Assembly: GCA_002725995.1 (NCBI GenBank)
Contig: PBRQ01000017.1
Coordinates: 62,641-126,640, forward strand
Length of the DNA: 64,000 bases
From: Gammaproteobacteria bacterium
GTDB lineage: Bacteria; Pseudomonadota; Gammaproteobacteria; Pseudomonadales; Azotimanducaceae
Direction: 5' to 3'
A program made the position numbers and the translations under genes. Position 1 is the stretch's first letter. Every line of letters begins with the position of its first letter. This document shows positions 30,638-40,041 of this stretch, in pieces. The notes under the pieces were generated by a model. That model was given only the letters and a program-made list of their open reading frames with translations, made no database searches and was not told where the DNA came from.

Positions 30638-31087
30638 CTACGGTTCACCGCCATCAGCATCCACCTGCTCTTCACCATCCCTTTCTCCAAACTTATCCTT
30701 TGCCATGAACAAGGCAATTGACAGTGCGACGAAGGGCGAGGCAACCACCAGACCAGCCAGAATACCGGGACCATTTTCACTCAACAATGTCCAGACAAGC
30801 ATCGCAATGGCCACCTGTACTACATACAACCCAGCCCATGGCCACATCCAGGACTTCATTTTCAGAAAACCAAACAGGCCAAATCCATAAATAAGCCAGT
30901 GAATTGGTTCGGTTGCCTTAGCAGACCAACCTGTCAACATAAATCCAAACCAGACTTCCTGATCCTCCTCCACTGGCTTAATAAACATGTCAAAGGGCAT
31001 ATAGATGAACGTCATGTATGCACAAAACAGCATCATTGCATTCATCCACAAGGGTCGACCAGTGAATATATGTCTTAGTTTTTCCAT
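30638..31087 (-). CDS. Hypothetical membrane protein
   Basis: 149 aa with several hydrophobic helices. Confidence 0.6.
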   Translation of the reverse strand: MEKLRHIFTGRPLWMNAMMLFCAYMTFIYMPFDMFIKPVEEDQEVWFGFMLTGWSAKATEPIHWLIYGFGLFGFLKMKSWMWPWAGLYVVQVAIAMLVWTLLSENGPGILAGLVVASPFVALSIALFMAKDKFGERDGEEQVDADGGEP

Positions 31088-31146
31088 ATCGCCGTCTGCC
31101 TTTTCTTCGCAAAGTCCTATTAGGATCCTACTTTTATGAGTGCCAA

Positions 31147-32367
31147 CTAGTAGGAAAAATAGCTATTCCATCTTTTGTCCAATAATTCACATGCCGCATC
31201 AATATCAACTGCATCACCAGCATCGCCTACCAGTTCGAGGGTAAGCAGTTTGTCCAGCGCATCTTCCACCTCAAAATCAATCTCACAATTCCATTTCTCG
31301 GACAACCAGTCTTCTATTGCCTCATCCAGTTGAGCCGCTGTATTGAGCAGGGGTCTTACAAGCAAAAAATAGTAGCCGAGTATTGCTTCTTTACACTCTT
31401 CCTCCTCCGCGTCATCGATCAGTCGATAAAAAACACCCGCATTGTTGTCAAGGTTCTTGAAATAGAGGCTTTCGGTTAGTGACTGCATGAAGGTCAATTT
31501 CCGGTTTTTAAAATTGATGAACTGTTTCCAGATGTAACTACCCAGTCCACCAACCCCGGCGATCAAAGCAAAGATGGTAGCCTTATCGAGCTCAACGGGC
31601 TCAGCAGAAATGCCCATCCAGAAACCAACCAGTGCACCAAGGAGAATCATCGAAGTTCCGATCTTGGTCATCAGGATAGCCCCTCCACCAATCAATGCCG
31701 GAACACCTATTAGCAATTTATCCATCAATCGCATACCGAGGCGGGTATTGGGAAGCAGCATTTCGATGTCGGCCCGGGGCACATCCTGAAACATCTTCAA
31801 CATTGTTGATCCAGGTTTTTCCTGAGGGTGCCGGGAAACTATCCTGGTGCTGAACTTGATGTAGATAACAACTCGATCGAAATTTACAAACTCTATCTGA
31901 TGCTTGCGCAATCCATAGAGACTTTTGACTTCTTCCGTGCGGGTACTTTCACCTCTGCTGAACAGCAATATTTCTTCAAAGTCATCGATGTCAATGTGAA
32001 GACGGAGTTTGAACAAGGAGATCTCCGTCATTGCCATCTCTATTTCTTCTTCAGAAAGCTTTTCGTAGTTGGCTTTGTTGAGAATTTCATCAAGCCCATC
32101 GACAAAATCTTCTTCTTCCCCAACCAGGCTGACTTGTCTAGTATCGCGGTCAGGATTCAAAGATGCATAGCTGTCTTTCAGGGCTTCAAGTTTTTCATGG
32201 TACTGAAAGTGAATAACGCTCTGCAGCAGCCTGCACATTTCTCGAAACTTTGCCTGATCTGCAGCCGACAGCTCGCCACCGGCGAGACACATGTCGACGA
32301 TATCTCGTTTACGAAATGGAATAAATCTAAGGCGTGATCGGGCTCGCTGTTTCGAATCCATAGGCAA
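31147..32367 (-). CDS. DUF3754/TMEM143-like membrane protein
   Basis: RFIPFRKRDIVDMCL N-terminus; two central TM helices (LIGVPALIGGGAILM..., ATIFALIAGVGGLGSYIW). Confidence 0.65.
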   Translation of the reverse strand: MPMDSKQRARSRLRFIPFRKRDIVDMCLAGGELSAADQAKFREMCRLLQSVIHFQYHEKLEALKDSYASLNPDRDTRQVSLVGEEEDFVDGLDEILNKANYEKLSEEEIEMAMTEISLFKLRLHIDIDDFEEILLFSRGESTRTEEVKSLYGLRKHQIEFVNFDRVVIYIKFSTRIVSRHPQEKPGSTMLKMFQDVPRADIEMLLPNTRLGMRLMDKLLIGVPALIGGGAILMTKIGTSMILLGALVGFWMGISAEPVELDKATIFALIAGVGGLGSYIWKQFINFKNRKLTFMQSLTESLYFKNLDNNAGVFYRLIDDAEEEECKEAILGYYFLLVRPLLNTAAQLDEAIEDWLSEKWNCEIDFEVEDALDKLLTLELVGDAGDAVDIDAACELLDKRWNSYFSY

Positions 32368-32462
32368 AAAGAGGGGTCAATGACTCTTTTCAGGCACTGT
32401 TCTGACCAGATACTGTTCTCACCAGACACTTGTCTAACCAAATACTGGTCTTGTCGGTTTGC

Positions 32463-34385
32463 TCAGCTGTCAATAAAGCTTCTCAATTGTTCTGAACGAG
32501 CAGGATGGCGTAACTTGCGAAGGGCCTTCGCCTCAATCTGTCTGATGCGTTCACGTGTCACGGAAAATTGACGACCGACCTCTTCCAATGTGTGATCAGT
32601 ATTCATATCAATGCCAAAACGCATCCGCAAGACTTTCTCCTCCCTATCCGTAAGCGCGGTCAGTACATTTGTCGTGGTTTCCCTGAGGCCTTCGTCAGTC
32701 GCGTGGTCCACGGGGGACTCTACCGAGGTATCGCTCACCAAATTCCACATGGTCGAATCATCATCATCTCCCACTGGAGTCTCGAGTGAAATCGGCTGTT
32801 TTGCAACATCAAGGGCCTTGAGCACCTTGTCTTCCGGTAAATCCATCTTCTTGCTTAACTCTTCGATGGTTGGTGCTCTACCCAATTCCTGGATCAACTG
32901 CCTGGTGAGTCGATTCAATTTGTTTACCGTCTCCATCATGTGAACCGGCACGCGGATGGTCCTGGCAAGGTCAGAAATCGATCGTGTAATCGCCTGTCGT
33001 ATCCACCAGGTGGCATAGGTGGAAAATTTGAACCCTCGACGATACTCAAACTTGTCCACGGCTTTCATTAAACCGATATTTCCTTCCTGAATCAGGTCGA
33101 GGAAATGCAGGCCCCGGTTCGTATATTTCTTTGCAATGGAGATGACCAACCTGAGGTTAGCTTCGATCATGTCCCTCTTTGCGGCCCTGGTTTTGCCCAT
33201 GGCGAGAAACATACGACGATTAACGTCCTTGATTTCCGGAATACTCATACCTGTACGATTGGAAATTCGCCTGACAATTTTTAGTGCATGGCGGATGGAA
33301 ATCCGGTACTGCTGCAAGCTTTCCGAATAGGGAGAATCAGCGGCGATAAGCTCATCAATCCAGTCCACATTTGTTTCGTTACCGGTATAGGCTTCAATGA
33401 ACTTGTCCCTGGGCATCTTTGATTTATCCACACATAGATCTCGAATCAGCTTTTCCTGATCACGAATTTTTTGTGTATCGGACTTGACGATATCCATGAT
33501 TGGATCCATCTGCGCTGGTACGAGTTTCAACAGCCCAAATGCACCCCCCAGTTCATCCAACGCCTTCGCGGTCTTCTCGGAATCACGCCCGTATTTACTG
33601 ATTGCCTTTTGTGCGGCTAGATGTGTTTTGCGGATATCCTTGAATCGACTGCGGGTCAACTCAAGATCGGGGCCTTTGGACTCTTCGTGCTCACCCGCCT
33701 GATAGTTGCCACTGGATTTCGCTTCCGCGACTTTGGACATGTCCGGGATGATATCCTCTGGATCAAGAAAGCCACTGATGATGGCACGTATATCACCTTC
33801 TTCGACTTCGATGTCATCGTGTTGCTGTAGCACCCTCTCTACGGTACCGGGATAACGAGCTATATTGCTCATCGTCTCCCTGATACCTTCCTCAATTCGC
33901 TTCGCGATTACTATCTCTCCATCGCGTGTAAGCAGTGGCACAGTTCCCATTTCCCGCATGTACATTCGAACGGGATCAATCGTTTTTCCCGCTACGGAAT
34001 CCAAAGCCGCGAGGGCCGCTGAATCCGCGTTGACCTGTTCTTCAACGGAGTCGTCTTTCAGCTGCTGGTTCTGAGGTGCAATTTCATAAACTGAAATGCC
34101 CATTTCTTCAAAAACCTGCACGACATTCTCAAAGTCATCAGACTCTTCAATTCTTTCAGGCAGGGTTTCAGTCAATTGCTCATAGGTAAGATAGCCCTGC
34201 TCTTTACCCCTGGCGATCAATTTCTTTAGCTTGGACTCTTCAGACTCTACTTCATCGCTGTCTTCTTCCGATGAAACTTCACGATTGGACAGGACATCGA
34301 GTGCATCGAGATCATCCGCCACATTCTCAAGGGAATCATCTTCGATAATAGATTCGAAATCTCCTTCGTCTTCGTGGCTAGTCAT
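32463..34385 (-). CDS. rpoD: RNA polymerase sigma-70 factor RpoD
   Basis: [40 protein letters not shown]-terminal [31 protein letters not shown]. Confidence 0.98.
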   Translation of the reverse strand: MTSHEDEGDFESIIEDDSLENVADDLDALDVLSNREVSSEEDSDEVESEESKLKKLIARGKEQGYLTYEQLTETLPERIEESDDFENVVQVFEEMGISVYEIAPQNQQLKDDSVEEQVNADSAALAALDSVAGKTIDPVRMYMREMGTVPLLTRDGEIVIAKRIEEGIRETMSNIARYPGTVERVLQQHDDIEVEEGDIRAIISGFLDPEDIIPDMSKVAEAKSSGNYQAGEHEESKGPDLELTRSRFKDIRKTHLAAQKAISKYGRDSEKTAKALDELGGAFGLLKLVPAQMDPIMDIVKSDTQKIRDQEKLIRDLCVDKSKMPRDKFIEAYTGNETNVDWIDELIAADSPYSESLQQYRISIRHALKIVRRISNRTGMSIPEIKDVNRRMFLAMGKTRAAKRDMIEANLRLVISIAKKYTNRGLHFLDLIQEGNIGLMKAVDKFEYRRGFKFSTYATWWIRQAITRSISDLARTIRVPVHMMETVNKLNRLTRQLIQELGRAPTIEELSKKMDLPEDKVLKALDVAKQPISLETPVGDDDDSTMWNLVSDTSVESPVDHATDEGLRETTTNVLTALTDREEKVLRMRFGIDMNTDHTLEEVGRQFSVTRERIRQIEAKALRKLRHPARSEQLRSFIDS

Positions 34386-35003
34386 AGGTGGCGGGCTCCA
34401 TATTCATGCTTGTTGTCAGGGACAGCTGTAACAAAATTTGTTACCAAATAGGGAAAGGGACCTCCTTCGCAAAACTCTATATGGTGACAAACACCAGAAA
34501 ATAAAGAGTCGAATGGACTGTTTTGTGGCTTCCTTTGCACTTCAACTGTTACTTCTAAACGATCTTTTATTGTGAACAGTTCTAATCGGTAACCTCACTA
34601 ATCCGATTCTGTATTATCCGGTTCCTGGCCCGCAATTGTCTATAACTATTTCGTCAAAAAAAGAATATCCTCTCATTCCGTACTACTTTGTCGACCACCT
34701 GTCTGAAAACTTATTTTGACAACCCTAGGGTTGCTAATGGGAGTTCAACTCCGGGCAAGATCGGCGGATTCGATCAGCAAAATGTACCCGGTGGACAAGG
34801 CTGTGGAAAAGTTGTGGACTGATTTTCTCTAAAAACGGCTTTTCAAGTCTTGCTCAATATTTCCCATTACCTTTTCTTTCATGAATTCAGCGTGTTAGCT
34901 TCATTTCCTATATGTCAAGCACAAAGCAAAGAAGGAATCTCCATTTTTCATTTCTTTTCTTTGGCCTTACTAGCGGGTATATTGTAATCCTCGCTAGCCA
35001 AAG

Positions 35004-35019
35004 CTGTATGAATATACAG
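35004..35019. promoter_or_regulatory. LexA (SOS) box-like operator
   Basis: CTGTATGAATATACAG (CTGT-N8-ACAG), extended context AGCTGTATGAATATACAGTA. Confidence 0.6.
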
Positions 35020-35112
35020 TATTCTCCTCGGCAGGATGGATGCGCGTACAGCTTGGCTAGCCGAGACCAACCCCTCTTTTTTCTCCCTCTTTTTTCAACA
35101 GCTTTAGCAAGC

Positions 35113-35178
35113 AATCTTAACCAACATTTCTTAGCGAGCATTCTCGGCCAACAATCTCAGCTGACAACCTTAGCCAAC
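35113..35178. repeat. Five imperfect tandem copies of a ~13-bp unit (A-ATCTYAGCCAAC-like)
   Basis: AATCTTAACCAAC / ATTTCTTAGCGAGC / ATTCTCGGCCAAC / AATCTCAGCTGAC / AACCTTAGCCAAC. Confidence 0.5.
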
Positions 35179-36009
35179 GACGTCCACATCCTTTAGCACA
35201 TCGTTCCAGTCAAAAGAGCTGTCACCTATGACGTAAAAAAATGGGTTAAGGATACTTTCCTTACCGTTGTATTGAAGCGGTTTGAGGTTTGTATCCACGA
35301 CGGTACCACCTGCTGCTTCAACAATTGCCTGTGCTGCAGCTGTATCCCATTCGCTGGTTGGTGCAAGCCTCGGATACAAATCTGCTTGCCCTTCCGCGAT
35401 CAGACAAAGCTTGAGCGAGCTACCCATATTGGTTGACTCAATCTTCGGAAACCTCTTCTGCAATACACCAAGGCACGCCTCTAGAGCAGCCCCGCCATGT
35501 CGCCTGCTGGCAACAACCGTTAGTGCTTCTTTCCCATTGAGACGCGATGCAAGATTTCTGGTTGCAATGTCCCTGCGGGAACCAGCCCGCTCTACAAATA
35601 CTGTTCGCCCTTCGAGTTGCTGCCCTGCATAGATAACATCCTTTACGGGTACATAGACAACACCTAGTACCGGAACACCTTCTTTAATCAAGGCTATATT
35701 GACTGTAAATTCACCATTTCGATTAATAAATTCCTTGGTGCCATCAAGTGGATCAATTAGGAAATAGCGCTGCCATCCGCGGCGCACGCTATAGGGGATA
35801 TCATCTGACTCTTCAGACAAAATTGGGATATCCAATTTCAAAGCTTGTAAGCCAGCTACTATAATTTCGTGAGCAGCAAGGTCAGCTTTTGTCAGCGGAG
35901 AATTGTCTGCCTTGGTCTCGACACCAAAATCATCCAGGTCATAGACATCAAGAATCCCGACCCCAGCGCGCCTCGCTATGCCGATAACGTCTTCCAGTAG
36001 TTTCTTCAT
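35170..36009 (-). CDS. cysQ: 3'(2'),5'-bisphosphate nucleotidase CysQ / inositol monophosphatase family
   Basis: ORF 35170..36129; start MKKLLEDVIGIARRAG; IDPLDGTKEFINRNGEFTVNIALI; SEWDTAAAQAIVEAAGG. Confidence 0.93.
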   Translation of the reverse strand: MKKLLEDVIGIARRAGVGILDVYDLDDFGVETKADNSPLTKADLAAHEIIVAGLQALKLDIPILSEESDDIPYSVRRGWQRYFLIDPLDGTKEFINRNGEFTVNIALIKEGVPVLGVVYVPVKDVIYAGQQLEGRTVFVERAGSRRDIATRNLASRLNGKEALTVVASRRHGGAALEACLGVLQKRFPKIESTNMGSSLKLCLIAEGQADLYPRLAPTSEWDTAAAQAIVEAAGGTVVDTNLKPLQYNGKESILNPFFYVIGDSSFDWNDVLKDVDVVG

Positions 36010-36156
36010 TGCACTCTCGCAAAGTAAAACGGCATTGAACAACATGACATTCGCTTGAACAACCGCTGGTAATATAAATGTTTTAATACGCAAGCAGTTA
36101 AACTGCCGCAGCGAGTCTGCTACTATCATTTACTCCTCAACCCAGGCCTTCGATCT

Positions 36157-36534
36157 ATGCCAAAAGTAAGGGTCGACAAGTGGCTTTGGGCCGCCCGCTT
36201 TTTCAAGACACGAGTCAAATCCCGACAGGCGATAGATGGAGGAAAAGTTCATGTCAATGGTCAACGCATCAAACCCAGTAAGGAACTGATGCTGGAAGAT
36301 CAGCTTAAGATTCGCCAGGGGTGGGATGAGAAGATCATCATTGTCAAGGGACTATCTGATCAGCGCAAAGGCACACCCGAAGCTCAACAACTCTACGAAG
36401 AAACCGCTGAAAGTATAGCTAAGCGAGAAATGACCGCTGTACAGCGGCGTGCGGCAGGCCAACACATAGCCTCCAAGGGTCGGCTGGATAAGCGCGACCG
36501 GAGGCGAATACACGATTTTCTTAACAAGAGCTGA
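36157..36534 (+). CDS. hslR: Ribosome-associated heat shock protein Hsp15 (S4 domain)
   Basis: VRVDKWLWAARFFKTRVKSRQAIDGGKVHVNGQRIKPSK. Confidence 0.93.
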   Translation: MPKVRVDKWLWAARFFKTRVKSRQAIDGGKVHVNGQRIKPSKELMLEDQLKIRQGWDEKIIIVKGLSDQRKGTPEAQQLYEETAESIAKREMTAVQRRAAGQHIASKGRLDKRDRRRIHDFLNKS

Positions 36535-36635
36535 ACCATTCCATGACGACACAATTGTCATTCCACCCGCCACCCCTTTTACATTCCACTCGAAACTACT
36601 TCTTTGGCATAATGCTGGATGATTGATCAACACCA

Positions 36636-38210
36636 GTGGAAGCTAGAATCGATACCAAGCTCAAACACCTGATCAACTCTCCTCAAGTACTGGCATTTAG
36701 AAGAGGCATTGAGAGAGAGGCACTACGAGTTGATATGAAAGGGAATCTGGCGCAGACACCGCACCCGGAATTCCTTGGCTCCAAATTGTGCCACCCAATG
36801 ATCACCACCGACTTCTCTGAAGCCCAGCTTGAGCTGATAACCCCCGTGTCCAGCTCTATATCAGATACTCTTTCAACCCTGGACCGTATCCATCGATTCG
36901 TATACTCCGGCCTGGACGAAGAGTTGCTGTGGTCAAGCAGCATGCCCTGCGTGATACCAGCTAATGAGGATATTCCACTCGCCCAGTATGGTCCTTCAAA
37001 TCTCGGCAGACTAAAAGCGACCTACCGTAGTGGACTCGGTCATCGCTATGGCCGAGCAATGCAGACTATCTGCGCCATCCACTACAATTTTTCATTTACA
37101 GACGAGTTTTGGTTGACCCTGTCTGAAGTGGAAAATTCTCAACTGCCGCTTAAAACGTACCGGTCAGGTCGATACTTCGATCTCATGAGAAACTTCCGCA
37201 GATATTCATGGTTGCTCGTCTACCTGTTTGGGGCTTCCCCAGTTGTATGCAATTCACACATTACCGGTAGGAAACACAATCTGCAGGAATTTGATCACGG
37301 CAGCGCCTACCTTCCTGATGCTACTTCTCTTCGAAATGGCAATCTTGGTTACCAAAGTGATACCCAATCGGGGCTTCTGGACATTTGTTACAACAGTCTG
37401 GAACATTATGTTGAGACGTTGCGAACAGCAATTTGTACGCCTCACCCGGTCTTTCATGAACTGCAGTCTCCTAGTGAGACGCATCCTCAGGTGAATGGTA
37501 ATATTCTGCAGTCAGAAGCAGAGTTTTATACGACGATCAGGGCAAAATGTGTGCCCCCGAAGGGGGAAAATTTCCTCAACTGTCTATCCAGAGAAGGCGT
37601 GGAGTATATAGAGGTACGTCTGTTAGATATTAATCCGTACTTGCCGCTGGGTATTGACGCGACCCAAATTCATTTTCTCGATACTTTTCTTCTATTTTGT
37701 CTGCTCGCCGATAGCCCATCTCATAACGCAGGATTGTGCGCAGCCGTAAGTGAAAATGTTTTCAAAACAGTACACAGGGGAAGACAGGATGGCATCCTGC
37801 TAAAAGATAATAGAAAGGAAAAAACTTTGGGCAGTTGGGGAGATGAGATCCTTACTGCAATATCTCCCGTTGCAGAAATTCTCGACAAGGCATCATCAAC
37901 TAAAGATCACACTAAGAGCCTTGCGACTCAAAGGAACAAACTCGACGACTCGAACAATACACCGAGCGCACGCATCCTGAATGACATGCGGGAACAGGCG
38001 ATTCCATTTTTTCGGTTCACTATGGACAAGACGACTTCTCACCGGAAATCATTCTTGTCGTCACCTCTGTCTAGGGAGGAACTGGATGAGTTCGCCGCCA
38101 TAAGTGAACAATCAACCGCGAACCAAACAGCCATTGAAGAAGAGGACGCCATACCTTTCGAGGGCTATCTCTCCGAACTACAAGAACAGTATGAAAAGCT
38201 GGGTTCATGA
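36636..38210 (+). CDS. gshA: Glutamate-cysteine ligase
   Basis: GIEREALRVD, TTDFSEAQLELITPV, EYIEVRLLDINPYLPLGID; GTG start. Confidence 0.95.
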   Translation: MEARIDTKLKHLINSPQVLAFRRGIEREALRVDMKGNLAQTPHPEFLGSKLCHPMITTDFSEAQLELITPVSSSISDTLSTLDRIHRFVYSGLDEELLWSSSMPCVIPANEDIPLAQYGPSNLGRLKATYRSGLGHRYGRAMQTICAIHYNFSFTDEFWLTLSEVENSQLPLKTYRSGRYFDLMRNFRRYSWLLVYLFGASPVVCNSHITGRKHNLQEFDHGSAYLPDATSLRNGNLGYQSDTQSGLLDICYNSLEHYVETLRTAICTPHPVFHELQSPSETHPQVNGNILQSEAEFYTTIRAKCVPPKGENFLNCLSREGVEYIEVRLLDINPYLPLGIDATQIHFLDTFLLFCLLADSPSHNAGLCAAVSENVFKTVHRGRQDGILLKDNRKEKTLGSWGDEILTAISPVAEILDKASSTKDHTKSLATQRNKLDDSNNTPSARILNDMREQAIPFFRFTMDKTTSHRKSFLSSPLSREELDEFAAISEQSTANQTAIEEEDAIPFEGYLSELQEQYEKLGS

Positions 38211-38800
38211 ATCACCTGGCACACTTCTTCCTGGCTGCGGAAAGTGGAGAACTGCTCGTTGGCGGTTTTCTTGGCGACTTTGTAAAAGGCCAACTGAAAG
38301 GGGAGCGATGCACCGCCATTGAAAATGGTATCAGACTACATCGGGCAATTGACGCCTACACGGACAAGCATGAAATTACTCGGATAAGCCAAAAACGGTA
38401 CGGAAAAAGATTTCGCCGTTTCTCTAGCATCATGACCGACGTCATATTTGACCATTTCCTCGCTGTACGCTGGCGGGAGTATCATTCTGATGAGCTGTAC
38501 ACATTTTCGAACAATACCTTCAGTACCCTGTCTCAAAACAGGGAACATTTGCCACCCAATGCAATCAAAGCTTTTGAACGTATGCAATGCTCGAATGTGC
38601 TCTTAAAGTATCGTGATCCCGAATTCGTTGACCGAACCTTTCGCTATTTATCGGGGCGACTACGCCGTGACAACCCGCTTGCCGAGGCCTATGAACAATT
38701 CCTGGTAAATAGGGACAAACTTGATTCGGATTTCATCGAATTTTTCCCGGAGCTAACGCATTTCACCAACGAATGGATCGCAAATTCTAACGGGCATTAA
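38207..38800 (+). CDS. acpH: ACP phosphodiesterase
   Basis: MNHLAHFFLAAESGELLVGGFLGDFVKG; RLHRAIDAYTDKH; DVIFDHFLAVRW. Confidence 0.9.
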   Translation: MNHLAHFFLAAESGELLVGGFLGDFVKGQLKGERCTAIENGIRLHRAIDAYTDKHEITRISQKRYGKRFRRFSSIMTDVIFDHFLAVRWREYHSDELYTFSNNTFSTLSQNREHLPPNAIKAFERMQCSNVLLKYRDPEFVDRTFRYLSGRLRRDNPLAEAYEQFLVNRDKLDSDFIEFFPELTHFTNEWIANSNGH

Positions 38801-38953
38801 ACAGTTCCGCCCGTAAATGGAATAATTTTACTAAATGTCACTACACAGCAATAACGTTAAGTATATGAATCAATCAAGTATAAGGGACTGTCGAGCTAGC
38901 GCACGAGCCCGCTCGATGTTATAAAACGGACAAAAACCAGCCAAGGAAAGTAA

Positions 38954-39454
38954 ATGACGATTCCCAGTTCACGGTTCATATTCGGACTAGCCTTTTTCGG
39001 CTGCATCTTCCTCATGGCGGTCGCTTTGTTTATCGAGCACACAATGCTCCTCGAACCCTGTTCTCTTTGCATCCTGCAGCGGATCATGGTCATAACGACA
39101 GGGATCATCGCGCTGATTGCAGCTATTCATCATCCCCGTGAACTGGGCATTAGGATTTACGGAGGCCTTGTCATTGCTTCTGCCGCAACAGGTGGAGGTA
39201 TCTCGGCACGCCAGCTTTGGCTGCAAAGTCTACCAGCTGATGAGGTCCCTGCCTGTGGTGCGAGCCTTGACTACCTGCTCGATGTCTTTCCTCTGGATGA
39301 AGTACTCAGCATTGTACTCACGGGTGATGGAAGCTGCGCTGAGGTTCTTTGGACTTTTCTTGGGGTCAGTGTTCCAGGGTGGGTCCTGATAGGGTTCATA
39401 GGACTGATCACAATCGGTATTTTCCAGATCATCAGACCCCTTCGACATGCATGA
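38954..39454 (+). CDS. dsbB: Disulfide bond formation protein B
   Basis: Four TM helices; LEPCSLCILQRIM (CxxC) and VPACGASLDYLL / GDGSCAEVLW cysteine pair. Confidence 0.93.
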   Translation: MTIPSSRFIFGLAFFGCIFLMAVALFIEHTMLLEPCSLCILQRIMVITTGIIALIAAIHHPRELGIRIYGGLVIASAATGGGISARQLWLQSLPADEVPACGASLDYLLDVFPLDEVLSIVLTGDGSCAEVLWTFLGVSVPGWVLIGFIGLITIGIFQIIRPLRHA

Positions 39455-39476
39455 TCCAAGCATTCCGGGCTAACCG

Positions 39477-39941
39477 CTAGTTGCCGCTCGTGTTGTCCAT
39501 ATCAGATTTTCGCTGGTCGATTGTTTCCTGAAGATTTTTTACCGTATCCATCAGGCCACCCGCTTGCTGTGGCGAAACTGTTGATACTCCGGGAATCACT
39601 GCCGGCTTTTTTTTCTTTTCTTCTTGCACCGGAGCGACAAAGGCCTGCACCGTATTGATCTGACCATCGAGCTCCAGGACTTCTGCGCCAGACTCATCGA
39701 CTGGCGAGTTGGAAAACTGCCAGACCCCGTTCTCATCTTTCCACTTGTAAATTTTCGTGACCAATGGCTCCTCCGGCAGCTCCAATTCTTTTGGAAGAAG
39801 GTCAGACGGAGAGCTGGGCAAGTCCTCAAGTAACTTATCCACGGTCAGCAGCGGTGTGCCGTCGGGTCCCTTTATAACGAAAAGACCCGCGCAAGCCAAA
39901 AACACAGCAAGAATTACCAACTTCATCATCATGAGGTTCAT
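39477..39941 (-). CDS. DUF4124 domain protein
   Basis: TKIYKWKDENGVWQFSNSPVDESGAEVLELD. Confidence 0.8.
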   Translation of the reverse strand: MNLMMMKLVILAVFLACAGLFVIKGPDGTPLLTVDKLLEDLPSSPSDLLPKELELPEEPLVTKIYKWKDENGVWQFSNSPVDESGAEVLELDGQINTVQAFVAPVQEEKKKKPAVIPGVSTVSPQQAGGLMDTVKNLQETIDQRKSDMDNTSGN

Positions 39942-40041
39942 CCGTCACGTTTCCCGATATTTCCAGTTAACCCGCCACACAGGCAAAAAGTCAAGTGCCA
40001 CCCTTTGTTACAATATCTGTTTGTTCGCCACGTGTAATTCA

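Noticed and set aside
39757-40041. 95-residue N-terminal extension of the ABC-F ORF
   Set aside because: Overlaps the DUF4124 gene on the opposite strand; the family start is MLSLTNLGLRRG at 40042.
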